58,138 nt of DNA from Hugenholtzia roseola DSM 9546 (GTDB taxonomy: Bacteria > Bacteroidota > Bacteroidia > Cytophagales > Bernardetiaceae): NCBI RefSeq assembly GCF_000422585.1, contig NZ_AUGI01000052.1, positions 1 through 58,138 of the forward strand, written 5' to 3'. The notes beneath the pieces are model-generated. The model was given only the letters and a program-made list of their open reading frames with translations. It was not told the origin of the DNA and did no database searches. The position numbers and the translations under genes were made by a program. Shown here piece by piece: positions 31,572 through 40,303 of the stretch. The number at the start of each line of letters is the position of its first letter. Position 1 is the stretch's first letter.

Positions 31572-32990
31572 TTAGTCGTTTATGTCTAATTCGCTCGCCA
31601 AACCCACAATTTTATGGATAATGGCATCAGCTTCGTCTAAACAGGTGCGCAAAAGTTTGAAATAGTATTGGTTTTGTTCGGAAAGAATTTCCTCCTCTAT
31701 CAAACTCAATAGTCCTAAGGCACTGGCGACGGGTCGTCTGATGTCGTGAGATTGGTAATGTGCAATTTTGGTTAGTTTTTCATTTTGGGATTCCAACTGC
31801 ATTTCGTATTTTTTCCGATGCGTAACGTCGGTAGCATTGATACCCAAGCCCAAAATTTCGCCCTTTTTATCTTTTACCAAACGAATTTCTACTTTAAACC
31901 AGACCTTTCGCTTCGTTTCGGGGTCTGTAGCATCATATTCCAAAAAGATAGTGCGCCCTGAAAACGCGCCCTCGAAAGCCGTCTGCGCCAATTCTATGTC
32001 GGCGGCAGGGACAACTTCGTGAAAAGAGCCTATTTCGGAAAGCGATTTTTTCAGAAAACGCTTGACATTGCTTTCCGCCGTCTGGTTGTAGGCAAGCAAT
32101 TTGCCCTCTTTGCTGATAAGGAAGTAGGAAAGCGAGGTGCTATCCAAAATGGCGCGTAGCTTTTGTTCGGATTCTTGCAACTCTTTGGCTTTTTGTTTTC
32201 GCAAAGAAACATCACGAAAAAAGACCGTAGTAGTTCGTTCTGTAAAATAAACATTTAATTCTACCCAAGTATTTTCGGTTTCGAAATACTGCTCCAAGTG
32301 CAAACTTTTCTCTTTATGTCGCGCTTGCTGTATTTTGTCAAAAAATTCCTGTGCCGCAGGGTAGTCAAAAACTTCGAGGAAGGTCTTGCCCAATACTTGT
32401 TTGGCTTTTAAGGAAGCCATGACTTCAAATTGATGATTGACCTTTCTAAATTTCCAGTCTGCATCTAAGACATAAAAACCCTCTTGCATGGCGCGAAGCA
32501 GGCTATCGATGCGCCTTTTATAGCGTCTTAGGCGTGCGTTCATCAGCTCGATGTTGGTGATGTCATGTCCGATACAAATTACGCCTAAGGGCTGCTCTTT
32601 TTCACCGAAGGGGGAAAATTCCCACTGTGTCCAGAGGAACTCTTGGTCTGTATTTTTTTTGGGCTTTCGCAGCCTTGCGACGATACCTTTTCCTGTTCTA
32701 AGGCAGTGTTCTACGGCTTTTCCACAAATCGCCCAATCTTGTTCATAGACGGATTTTAAAGAATCTACCCCTAAGAAATTCTGACTAATATAAGAAAATC
32801 GTTTTTTGAAATAATCATTTACATAAACGTACCTGCCCTGCATATCCGTTACGACGACATAGAAGTAGGAGGAATTGATGAGATTAGAAGCAAGGTAGGT
32901 TTCAAAAGCCTCTGTGGAGATTGCATTGGTACGCAACTTCGAGCTATCGGAGGCATCAGGCTCGAAAGGAGTGTTGGAGGGAGGAGTCAT
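31572..32990 (-). CDS. Multi-PAS signalling protein ending in a HisKA-like helix pair, no ATPase domain
   Basis: 472 residues from ATG 32990 (MTPPSNTPFEP). Three PAS domains: SYFYVVVTDMQGRYVYVN (1), QEGFYVLDADWKFRKVN (2), SLSYFLISKEGKLLAYN (3, with a PAC-like GINATDVTHRKKYE). The last ~70 residues are a dimerisation/phospho-acceptor helix pair with SHDIRRPVASALGLL, but the protein stops there: no N, G1 or G2 boxes. It might be phosphorylated in trans or act as a regulator. Next to ftsA (~80 nt). Confidence 0.82.
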   Translation of the reverse strand: MTPPSNTPFEPDASDSSKLRTNAISTEAFETYLASNLINSSYFYVVVTDMQGRYVYVNDYFKKRFSYISQNFLGVDSLKSVYEQDWAICGKAVEHCLRTGKGIVARLRKPKKNTDQEFLWTQWEFSPFGEKEQPLGVICIGHDITNIELMNARLRRYKRRIDSLLRAMQEGFYVLDADWKFRKVNHQFEVMASLKAKQVLGKTFLEVFDYPAAQEFFDKIQQARHKEKSLHLEQYFETENTWVELNVYFTERTTTVFFRDVSLRKQKAKELQESEQKLRAILDSTSLSYFLISKEGKLLAYNQTAESNVKRFLKKSLSEIGSFHEVVPAADIELAQTAFEGAFSGRTIFLEYDATDPETKRKVWFKVEIRLVKDKKGEILGLGINATDVTHRKKYEMQLESQNEKLTKIAHYQSHDIRRPVASALGLLSLIEEEILSEQNQYYFKLLRTCLDEADAIIHKIVGLASELDIND

Positions 32991-33068
32991 TATCAGGATT
33001 TGTAGCATAGCACTGCCGCCTTTGGGGAAATGCAAAGACGGCAGCGTTATCAATAAAAAGCTAAATTT

Positions 33069-34391
33069 TTAGTAAGACGATTTGTCGTCAAAGTCGTCGA
33101 TGAGCAGTTCCTTGGTTTTTCGTAGGATATTGGCGAAAAAGCCGCCTTTTGAATTTTCTTTGCCTTGCTGTTCTGAAGTCATACTTGCGGGCTGCCCTGC
33201 CGTTGAAGTTTCGGTTTGGAAATGTTCGCGCTCGTCTATGGTTTTGAAGCCCGCCAATACCAAGCCTACCGAAGTAGCATACATCGGATTTTTGACCGAA
33301 TCGTCTATGCTTTTGCCCAAATACTCGTTGGGGTAGCCAATGCGCACTTCCAAACCTGTACGCTTTTCGAAAAGCTCGCGAAAGTGCTGCAATAAAGCAC
33401 CACCGCCCGTAAGAACCACTCCGCCTGCTAATTTGTTTTTAAAGCCGCCCTTTACAATTTCACTATACACCATATCTACCATTTCTTCGGCACGCGCCTC
33501 GATGATATAAGAGAGGTTTTTGATAGAAATTTCTTTGGGCGCACGATTGCGCAAACCGGGTATAGAAACAACCTCATTTTCAGGTGCGCCCTCTGCCAAA
33601 CAGCGTCCGAACTTCACTTTGAGTAGCTCTGCCTGATTTTGCATAACGGCACAGCCTTGTTTGATGTCGGCAGTGATAATGTGTCCGCCAAAGGGAATGA
33701 CGGCAGTATGTTTGATGATGCCTTCTTTGAAGATGGCAATATCGGTTGTTCCGCCTCCAATATCGACGATGGCTACCCCTGCTTCTTTTTCCTCTTGGCT
33801 AAGGACAGAGAGTGCCGAAGCCAAAGGCTCTAAGATAAGACTTTCTATCTCCAATCCAACGCGCTCTACACAGCGTTTGATGTTCTTGATGGCGTTGGTT
33901 TGGGCAGTAATGACATGAAAATCCGCTTCTAAACGCACCCCTGCCATGCCGATGGGGTCTTTGATGTTTGGTTCGTAATCTACGGTGTATTGTTGTGGCA
34001 TGACATGAATAATATCGGTACCCGGTTCGGTAACGATACGGTACATATCGCTGGTGAGGCGATTTACGTCTGAAAGCGTAATTTCGCCATCTTTCGAGCC
34101 ACGTGTGATGCTGCCATGGTGTACCGAACTTTTGATGTGCTGTCCTGCGATGCCTACATTGACGACTCTAATGGCAATACCTGACGACTTTTCGGCTTCT
34201 TCTATGGCTTGTGAGATGGCAAAGATGGTCTTGTTGATGTTGCTAATGACCCCCTCTTTCACGCCCTCCGAAATCGCTCTGCCAACGCCTAAGATTTCTA
34301 ATTTCCCATAAGGATTTAATTTTCCTACTAAGACACAAATTTTAGTCGTGCCTATGTCCAGACCTGCTACAATTCTCTCGTTTTGCATCAT
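33069..34391 (-). CDS. ftsA: Cell division protein FtsA
   Basis: 440 residues from ATG 34391 (MMQNERIVAGLDIGTTKICVLVG). Actin-fold ATPase motifs: AGLDIGTTK, VAIVDIGGGTTDIAIF, and VVLTGGGALLQHF. The 1C-type domain lies between. The C-terminus has a long spacer and a terminal helix (NILRKTKELLIDDF) that may act as the membrane-targeting segment. It anchors FtsZ at midcell. It has its own promoter and is not followed by ftsZ. Confidence 0.95.
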   Translation of the reverse strand: MMQNERIVAGLDIGTTKICVLVGKLNPYGKLEILGVGRAISEGVKEGVISNINKTIFAISQAIEEAEKSSGIAIRVVNVGIAGQHIKSSVHHGSITRGSKDGEITLSDVNRLTSDMYRIVTEPGTDIIHVMPQQYTVDYEPNIKDPIGMAGVRLEADFHVITAQTNAIKNIKRCVERVGLEIESLILEPLASALSVLSQEEKEAGVAIVDIGGGTTDIAIFKEGIIKHTAVIPFGGHIITADIKQGCAVMQNQAELLKVKFGRCLAEGAPENEVVSIPGLRNRAPKEISIKNLSYIIEARAEEMVDMVYSEIVKGGFKNKLAGGVVLTGGGALLQHFRELFEKRTGLEVRIGYPNEYLGKSIDDSVKNPMYATSVGLVLAGFKTIDEREHFQTETSTAGQPASMTSEQQGKENSKGGFFANILRKTKELLIDDFDDKSSY

Positions 34392-34502
34392 ATTATTTTG
34401 AAAAGTAGAAGAGTGATGATTGTGTTTTTTCGCTTGCTCGAACAAATTTCAGCCCATTTTTCAGACTTCGGTCTTGACAATAGCCCTATTCAAGCCTAAA
34501 GA

Positions 34503-34533
34503 CAAAAATAGTTAAAAATTGCCAAAAACACAA
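34503..34533 (-). promoter_or_regulatory. Promoter of ftsA
   Basis: On the minus strand TTG (34533-34531), 20-nt spacer, TATTTTTG (34510-34503). It lies 110 nt upstream of the ftsA start and downstream of the ftsQ terminator. Confidence 0.75.
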
Positions 34534-34575
34534 AGACAAACAGCCACAATTTACAATAAGTTTCGCAAAAGACAA

Positions 34576-34611
34576 ACAAAAAAGTAGGAACAAGGCAGCC
34601 TTATTCCTACT
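34576..34611 (-). terminator. Intrinsic terminator of ftsQ
   Basis: On the minus strand AGTAGGAA (34611-34604) pairs with TTCCTACT (34590-34583), followed by TTTTTTG. It separates ftsQ from ftsA. Confidence 0.75.
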
Positions 34612-34677
34612 CGTTTTCTATTTTTTGAAGCCTTTTTTGAAAACCCACAAGGGGACGATAATGGTCTATTGGCAGGC

Positions 34678-34711
34678 TATTTACAAACTATTTGCAAACT
34701 ATTTGCAAACT
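34678..34711. repeat. 11-bp tandem repeat at the ftsQ stop
   Basis: CAAACTATTTG-type units repeat about three times (ACAAACTATTT, GCAAACTATTT, GCAAACTATTT), spanning the last ftsQ codons and the stop at 34699. A slippage-type repeat. Confidence 0.8.
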
Positions 34712-35484
34712 ATTTGTCCCTGATACTTAACCGACACCGATTTGTACTTGCCCCAACCCTTGTTAGGTATGATTTTTTCGTAGAATACTTTTATTTTGTC
34801 TAATTTTTGTTCAAAACCTTGTGCCGTTCCAAATTCGATTTCCTGTTCGCCGATTTGTGGAAAAAGCGTTAGTTCGAAGCGGCTATCGAGGTGAATCTGT
34901 GCAATTTGCGCCCGCCAAAACTTATCTTTTTCTATGTATTGTAAAAACTCGAAAAGTTTTTTGCCTTCCGCTTTGGCAAAAAAAGCCGTATCCTGCTGGA
35001 TTTTATCCACCCCTGCCCCTGTGAGCAGGAGAGTACGAAGGGCAAAATTTGTAGAAGTAGGAAAGAAAGTAGCGTTTTCTGTTAGGTAGCGGCTTGGCGT
35101 TTCGTTGCCCCAAAGTCGCGCCAAAGGCTTGTATTCCTCTACTTCTATCCACAAATTGCCACGCACATCAGTAGCCACTTGGCAGTGGCGGACATATTCA
35201 TTTTGTCGCAATGCCTTTTCTACCTCACCTACATTGAGTTCGGCTAAGGAGATAGAATCTAAGTCAATCTTGGCTTTGTTTTTCAAATAACTACGAATCA
35301 ATTTCCCATTTAGGAAATGCAACGTATCTATGGGGCTATGCTGCTTGATTTGAATTTGGACACTCCCCAGCGGCTGCTCCTTTCGGTGACTATGTGCCAG
35401 AGCCATGCCTGTAATGAGCAAGCCCACCAGAATAGCAAAAGAAATCCAATACTTGTTTCTATTTTGTTTGTAATTTATATTCAT
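34699..35484 (-). CDS. ftsQ: Cell division protein FtsQ
   Basis: 261 residues from ATG 35484 (MNINYKQNRNKYWISFAILVGLLI). One N-terminal transmembrane helix, a POTRA-like domain (VQIQIKQHSPIDTLHFLNGKLIRSYL) and a beta domain with VATDVRGNLWIEVEEYKPLARLW. Bitopic divisome protein linking FtsB/L and septal peptidoglycan synthesis. In this genome it is separated from murC and ftsZ. Confidence 0.88.
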   Translation of the reverse strand: MNINYKQNRNKYWISFAILVGLLITGMALAHSHRKEQPLGSVQIQIKQHSPIDTLHFLNGKLIRSYLKNKAKIDLDSISLAELNVGEVEKALRQNEYVRHCQVATDVRGNLWIEVEEYKPLARLWGNETPSRYLTENATFFPTSTNFALRTLLLTGAGVDKIQQDTAFFAKAEGKKLFEFLQYIEKDKFWRAQIAQIHLDSRFELTLFPQIGEQEIEFGTAQGFEQKLDKIKVFYEKIIPNKGWGKYKSVSVKYQGQIVCK

Positions 35485-35600
35485 ACCAAAATAATAAATT
35501 TGACCTCTAAAAAGGCGCACACGTTTGGATAAGGGCAGAGAAAATGATAGAAAGAACGTCAAGCATAAGAAGCAAAAACCGTAGGGGGCTTATTTTCTTT

Positions 35601-38021
35601 CTAATCAATTCTGAAAGAAAGCCCTATCTGCACATTTCGCATCAGTTGCGGATTGTACCAAAGGTCTACGTCGAAGCCTGTGGCATCAATACCTGCATAC
35701 TCGCGGTTGAAAAGGTTGATGGCGCGGGTAAAGATATGAAAATTTTTGTTGATTTGGTAGCGAATATGCACATCAGAGGTAAAGTAGCCCTTGATAAAAT
35801 AAGCGTCGTCATCAAAATCTTTGCGACTTGTGAGGTAGCGGCGGTAGAATCCGCTCGAAATGACATTTTGGATATTGACGTAAAAGCGTTTGTGTGGCGA
35901 AAAGGCAATGCGTCCCTGAAAAAAGCGGCGTGGCTGCATGCGGAAGGCAGGAATAAAATCGCCTGTACCGGGCAAAGTTTCGAAGCCGAAAGCCGATTGA
36001 TAGGCTAAGTCGAGGTCGAGTTTGAGTACGGGAATGATATTGCGCATCTGTACCATCAATTGCAGCCCCACAATCGTAGTAAGGCTATTTTCGTCGTTGA
36101 TGAAAGAACGCGCACTTCTGCCTGTGGGTGAGCTATCGTCGTTGGCAACGGCATTTGGGTACTGTAAAGTATCGATGGGGACAAAACGGCTTACGATATG
36201 ATTTTGCGTAGTAACGAAATAAAGTCCTGCATCAAAGGTTATTTTTTTGTTTAAAAAATTGCGATACCCTACTTCAAGGGTAGTAGAAAATTCAGGCTTT
36301 AAGTTGGTGTTCGGAATTTGTTGGTAGCTCACCGAATCAGAGAAACCAATTCCGATAACAGGCACTGCTAAGGAAACAAAACTTTGTGAAGCCGCAGGCA
36401 GTTTGCGTGCTGCCGCATAGGAAAGGCGCAGCGAGCTTTTTTCGGAAAGTTTGCGCAAAGCCGCCACACGCGGATAGATGATGCCGCCATATTTGGAATT
36501 GCCATCGGCGCGAAGCCCCACTACCCAATTCCACTTTTTGCCTGTGTAATATCGCTGCACAAAACCGCCTACATTGAAAAAGGCGAGCGGATTATAGCCA
36601 AAATAACCAAAGGTAGGCTGTGGTGCAGGGCGATAATTAGGCTGAAAGGGTTTATAGTCTAATTCATTGAAGGGTTGTCCCAAATCGTTTGAAGTGGGCA
36701 GATTGCTGGAAGCTTGGATAGAAAAACCGCCTGTCCATTCGACGTAATTACTGGGGCGATAGGTCAGGATAGCTTCGCCAAAGATGTCGTCGGAGGCTTC
36801 GTATTTGTAGGCACGCCCGTCGAAACCAGATTCGTAATTAACGGCAAAAGAGCTACGCACATCTGCCCGATAGTTTAGGTAGGAAAGGTTTGCTGCCAAA
36901 GCCCATTTCGACCAGCTATTTTGGTAGGAAAGTGTTGTCCGCCTGATGCGCTCACCCAAATAGGTTTCGGGATTTCGCATAGAAAAAAAGAGGGGTGAGC
37001 GTCCGATAGCACTGTGGTCTTTTCGCTGCATCTCTTCGAGCGAAAACTGAAAATTTCGGTAATTTACCTGTACGCCCAAAAGTTCGCTGCTCTGCGGAAG
37101 CGCATTGATGACAGGCTCGAAAGGTGTGCCTACATAGTAGCCTAAGCCCAACTGCCCACGCATGACTTCCTGCACAAAGAGGTCGGGATTTTCGGTAGCA
37201 AAGTTTTCAAATTGCTGGTAAATTTCGGGGGGGATTTGGTCGAAGATGCCCCCAATGCGATGCGTTAGATAGCCGAAAGTATTGAAAAGGCGCGGGTCTT
37301 TGGTGTGTCTGATGTTCAAATCGTCGCGCTGGGTGCGATTGGCATAGATGCTATACTGCAAAACGTCTTTATCGCGCCCTAATTTGCCGCCGAAGATAAA
37401 ATTGAGGTGGCGATACGAATCCGTACCAAAATAGGAATTGGCTTGGGCAAAAACGCCTTTCTCTGCCTTTTGGGTAATGATATTGATAACCCCCGCAACG
37501 GCATCACCGCCATACACGGCGGCGGCAGGACCGTAGATAATTTCTATGCGCTCGGCTTGCGCAATGGGCAACTGTGCCGCAATGGGCAGTCCGCCATTTA
37601 CGGAAGGTTGTAAGGGAACGTTATTGAGTAGGATTTTCGCATATTGGTTGCCTATTTGCCCACGCATCATAAACATTTCGCCCAAATCGCCTGCACCGGG
37701 CTGCGAAACGCGAATCCCCGGCACAGATTTAAGCACATCTACCAGCGTTACGTAGCCATTCTTGACTATCTCCTCGTGTGTGATGACATAGACCGTAACG
37801 GGCAATTCGTCTAAGCGTTTGGCAGAGCGGCTCACCGACACTAATTTGGTAGCCTCGCTCATCGTAACGGCAGCCAAATCGTCTTTGGTGAGGCGTTCTT
37901 TCTCAAACATCAAATTGACGCTATCTTGCGCCCTAAGCTCTGCCGCCCAAAGCCCCAAAAGGCTCAAAATGGCAGCGCACAATGCGATTTTTCCGAAAAA
38001 GTACAAAGGCGATACGTTCAT
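35601..38021 (-). CDS. TonB-dependent outer membrane receptor
   Basis: 806 residues with a signal peptide (KIALCAAILSLLGLWAAELRAQ). Plug domain ~50-200: LPVTVYVITHEEIVKNGYVTLVDVLKSVPGI and the PLUG end RIEIIYGPAAAVYGGDAVAGVINIIT. The C-terminal barrel ends with aromatic NVQIGLSFRID. No carboxypeptidase-like N-terminal extension and no SusD partner, so it is a TonB receptor for a vitamin, siderophore or metal rather than a SusC-type glycan importer. Ligand unknown. Confidence 0.92.
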   Translation of the reverse strand: MNVSPLYFFGKIALCAAILSLLGLWAAELRAQDSVNLMFEKERLTKDDLAAVTMSEATKLVSVSRSAKRLDELPVTVYVITHEEIVKNGYVTLVDVLKSVPGIRVSQPGAGDLGEMFMMRGQIGNQYAKILLNNVPLQPSVNGGLPIAAQLPIAQAERIEIIYGPAAAVYGGDAVAGVINIITQKAEKGVFAQANSYFGTDSYRHLNFIFGGKLGRDKDVLQYSIYANRTQRDDLNIRHTKDPRLFNTFGYLTHRIGGIFDQIPPEIYQQFENFATENPDLFVQEVMRGQLGLGYYVGTPFEPVINALPQSSELLGVQVNYRNFQFSLEEMQRKDHSAIGRSPLFFSMRNPETYLGERIRRTTLSYQNSWSKWALAANLSYLNYRADVRSSFAVNYESGFDGRAYKYEASDDIFGEAILTYRPSNYVEWTGGFSIQASSNLPTSNDLGQPFNELDYKPFQPNYRPAPQPTFGYFGYNPLAFFNVGGFVQRYYTGKKWNWVVGLRADGNSKYGGIIYPRVAALRKLSEKSSLRLSYAAARKLPAASQSFVSLAVPVIGIGFSDSVSYQQIPNTNLKPEFSTTLEVGYRNFLNKKITFDAGLYFVTTQNHIVSRFVPIDTLQYPNAVANDDSSPTGRSARSFINDENSLTTIVGLQLMVQMRNIIPVLKLDLDLAYQSAFGFETLPGTGDFIPAFRMQPRRFFQGRIAFSPHKRFYVNIQNVISSGFYRRYLTSRKDFDDDAYFIKGYFTSDVHIRYQINKNFHIFTRAINLFNREYAGIDATGFDVDLWYNPQLMRNVQIGLSFRID

Positions 38022-38313
38022 TGTTGGTAAAAGTTGTCATAAACCGTTTTTGACAGCACCCAGAACGGCAAAAGGAAGTTTGAACAAAAGATTCGAGCAA
38101 AAGAAAAGATAAAAACGAAAGCCGCCCATAAGGTCGCTTACTTTGCTTTACGCAAATTTTGGAAAAATGAAGCAGCCGAACAAACGGCAAAGCATAAAAA
38201 ATGCAAATCTGACCCAAACTTTCGACCAAAGACGCAAAAAACCCACCTTACCGAAGGGGTAGGTGGGCATTTCACAATCTTCATAACACTACAAAAAGGG
38301 CAGCAAATACAGA
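38022..38313. other. Intergenic region between trigger factor and the TonB receptor
   Basis: Contains the tig terminator (38235-38268). On the minus strand TTG..18 nt..TATGCTTTG (about 38220-38190) is an imperfect promoter for the receptor. Confidence 0.45.
38235..38268 (-). terminator. Intrinsic terminator of the trigger factor gene
   Basis: On the minus strand CCCACCTACC pairs with GGTAAGGTGGG (38267-38242), followed by TTTTTT (38241-38236). Confidence 0.88.
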
Positions 38314-39744
38314 TTAGGCTTCTACGTCTGTTGCGTCGTTCTGTTGTAAAGACTTATTCAGTTCTTTTACCATCTGACTAAACGCATCTCGCGAAATTGC
38401 CTCCGTCTGGATATTGACTTCTTTTTTAAGCAGGGTGAGTGCTTTTTTATCGATGGCTTCTTGTACGATTTCTTCATACTCGTTGCCTTTCTTTTCGCGC
38501 AAGATGCGCTCGGCTAAGTTGTCTAAGAGTTGCTCGTCGAAAGTTTGTGCCATCGAGCCTAAGTATTGGCGCAACTGGTCTTTCAAAATCTCTAAAATAT
38601 CTTCGCGCTGCACCTTGACATCTTTATCTCTCAAAATCGCTTTCTTGATAAGCGTCCATTTCAAAGATTTCTCGAAATTAGGGTAGTCTTTCTTGATGGT
38701 GTCGGGCGAAAGTTCGGGCGAAATGTGCTTAATCCATTTCTCCAAAAACTCGCGCGGTAGCTCGATGGTGGTATTTTCTAATAATTTTTCGCGCAACTGA
38801 TACTCCAAAAGCGTGTTGGTTTCTTTGTCCATCTCTTTGAGAAGGTTCTTGCGCAAACCCTTTTTGAAGGCTTCTTCCGACAAGATGCGCTCATCTTCTA
38901 CAAAAGCCTCAATTTCTTCTTGGGGCGCACCCGAAGTTTCCAGCTGTTCTTTGGTTTGCAAACCGAAGACCTGCGCAAAGAAAGTCTTGTTTAGCTCGGC
39001 AGGGCGCGTGCGCGTTAGGCTATTTACGGTCATCGTAAATTCGCCTTCCAATGCAGCGGCGGCTTCTTCTTCTATGCCTAAGGCTAAGGCGGTCTTTTTC
39101 GCGTCCGAAAAGATGCGCTTCATCTCAAAAGTGATGGTATCGCCAGCCTTCACGCCTACAAACTTATCCAATTCGGCAGCCTCGATTTGTTTCAAGGGAA
39201 CTAAGGTATCTACTTCAAAAGACGTAGTCTTGCTCTTGATAGTACCATATAGGAAATCGCCTGCGGCAGAAACTTCGGGTTCAGAGGTTTCGCCGAAACG
39301 GTTTTGAAGGTTCTCGATGTACTCTTGCAGGAAGGTATCATCTATTTCGATGTCGTATGCGGTGATGTCGAAATTGGTTTGGTAGGAAAAAGTGGGGACA
39401 AAACCGATTTCGTAAATAAGTTCATAACCTACCTCACTAAGCAAATCTGCCTGTGTAAGGTCTTGTAGGGGCAAAATCTGACCCACAATTTCGAGTTTCT
39501 CTTGGGCGATGAAATTATTGAGGGTCTGGTCGAGCTGCTCTTGTATGAGGTCTGCTTTTACGCCTTTGCCTATCATTTTCTTGACAAAACTCATAGGAGC
39601 TTGACCCGGACGAAAGCCCTTGAAAGAGGCTTTTGCACGATATTCTTTGAGTTTTTTCTCAAAATCAGCCTTATAGTCTTCTACCGCAACCGAAACTTTA
39701 ATCAAGCCGTAGCAGTTGTCTTTTTTCTCTAATACGATTTCCAA
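38314..39744 (-). CDS. tig: Trigger factor (ribosome-associated chaperone)
   Basis: 476 residues. Ribosome-binding N-domain with the signature FKGFRPGQAPMSFVKKMIG (~residues 42-60), a PPIase-like middle domain (GDFLYGTIKSK..., degenerate) and a long helical C-domain. It binds nascent chains at the ribosome exit. The length fits Bacteroidota trigger factors. Own terminator; TACCTTTG (minus, 39841-39834) is a -7 box upstream. Confidence 0.94.
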   Translation of the reverse strand: MEIVLEKKDNCYGLIKVSVAVEDYKADFEKKLKEYRAKASFKGFRPGQAPMSFVKKMIGKGVKADLIQEQLDQTLNNFIAQEKLEIVGQILPLQDLTQADLLSEVGYELIYEIGFVPTFSYQTNFDITAYDIEIDDTFLQEYIENLQNRFGETSEPEVSAAGDFLYGTIKSKTTSFEVDTLVPLKQIEAAELDKFVGVKAGDTITFEMKRIFSDAKKTALALGIEEEAAAALEGEFTMTVNSLTRTRPAELNKTFFAQVFGLQTKEQLETSGAPQEEIEAFVEDERILSEEAFKKGLRKNLLKEMDKETNTLLEYQLREKLLENTTIELPREFLEKWIKHISPELSPDTIKKDYPNFEKSLKWTLIKKAILRDKDVKVQREDILEILKDQLRQYLGSMAQTFDEQLLDNLAERILREKKGNEYEEIVQEAIDKKALTLLKKEVNIQTEAISRDAFSQMVKELNKSLQQNDATDVEA

Positions 39745-40066
39745 GGTCTTAGCAATTTAGAAAGATGAAACAATGATTTGCCTGTCAGCATACCTCGCCT
39801 CCGCAGTGGGCGAAAAGTTGAAAATAAGTGCCGCAAAGGTAGCAAAAAAAGATAGCAAAAGGAAATAACAACCCTTTCTATCCGCAGCCCCTTTCTGGCT
39901 ATTTCTCTTTCCTACTTTCCGAATCCCGATTGCTCCTTTTAGCAGCCCACTGAAAAGAGAGCCGCCAAGAGAGAGGCGAAAAGAAAATAGGCTATGCGGT
40001 AGGAAATAGAGAAGGGCATAAACGAAAAAAGAAAATTCCCAAGACTGAGAATTTTCTTTTTTGCTT
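39745..40066. other. Intergenic region between tig and tRNA-Leu
   Basis: Holds a -7 box for tig (CAAAGGTA, 39834-39841) and the tRNA terminator (40030-40057). The middle part shows no gene. Confidence 0.45.
40030..40057 (-). terminator. Terminator downstream of tRNA-Leu
   Basis: AGAAAATTC (40030-40038) / GAATTTTCT (40049-40057) hairpin; the minus strand continues with a T run. Confidence 0.75.
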
Positions 40067-40149
40067 TGGTACGGATGGAGGGACTCGAACCCCCATGGTT
40101 GCCCGCTAGATCCTAAGTCTAGTGCGTCTACCAATTTCGCCACATCCGT
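40067..40149 (-). tRNA. tRNA-Leu (anticodon UAG)
   Basis: Canonical order, class II tRNA. Acceptor ACGGATG/CATCCGT, D arm region GCGAAATTGGTAGACGC, anticodon arm CTAGA-CTTAGGA-TCTAG (anticodon TAG, reads CUA), a long variable arm (CGGGCAACCATGG), T arm GGGGG-TTCGAGT-CCCTC. Discriminator A at 40070 and CCA encoded (40069-40067). A useful contrast to the permuted units at 8671-9093. Confidence 0.95.
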
Positions 40150-40158
40150 AACTGCTTG

Positions 40159-40189
40159 CAAAGGTAAGGGCTTTTTTTCGAACCACCAA
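40159..40189 (-). promoter_or_regulatory. Promoter of tRNA-Leu
   Basis: On the minus strand TTG (40189-40187), 20-nt spacer, TACCTTTG (40166-40159), 10 nt before the tRNA 5' end. Confidence 0.8.
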
Positions 40190-40303
40190 ATGCAAAGCCA
40201 CTTTTTTTCTGTTTTTTTCGAAGCCAAACGCCATTTTTTGTGTAAAGTGCTGATTTTAAAGCCTTTGTACAATTAAAAAAAAGCACCCTATCGCACAAAA
40301 AAA

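Noticed and set aside
34678-34711. CRISPR-like or iteron array
   Set aside because: Only about three 11-bp units without spacers, lying over the ftsQ stop; simple slippage repeat.
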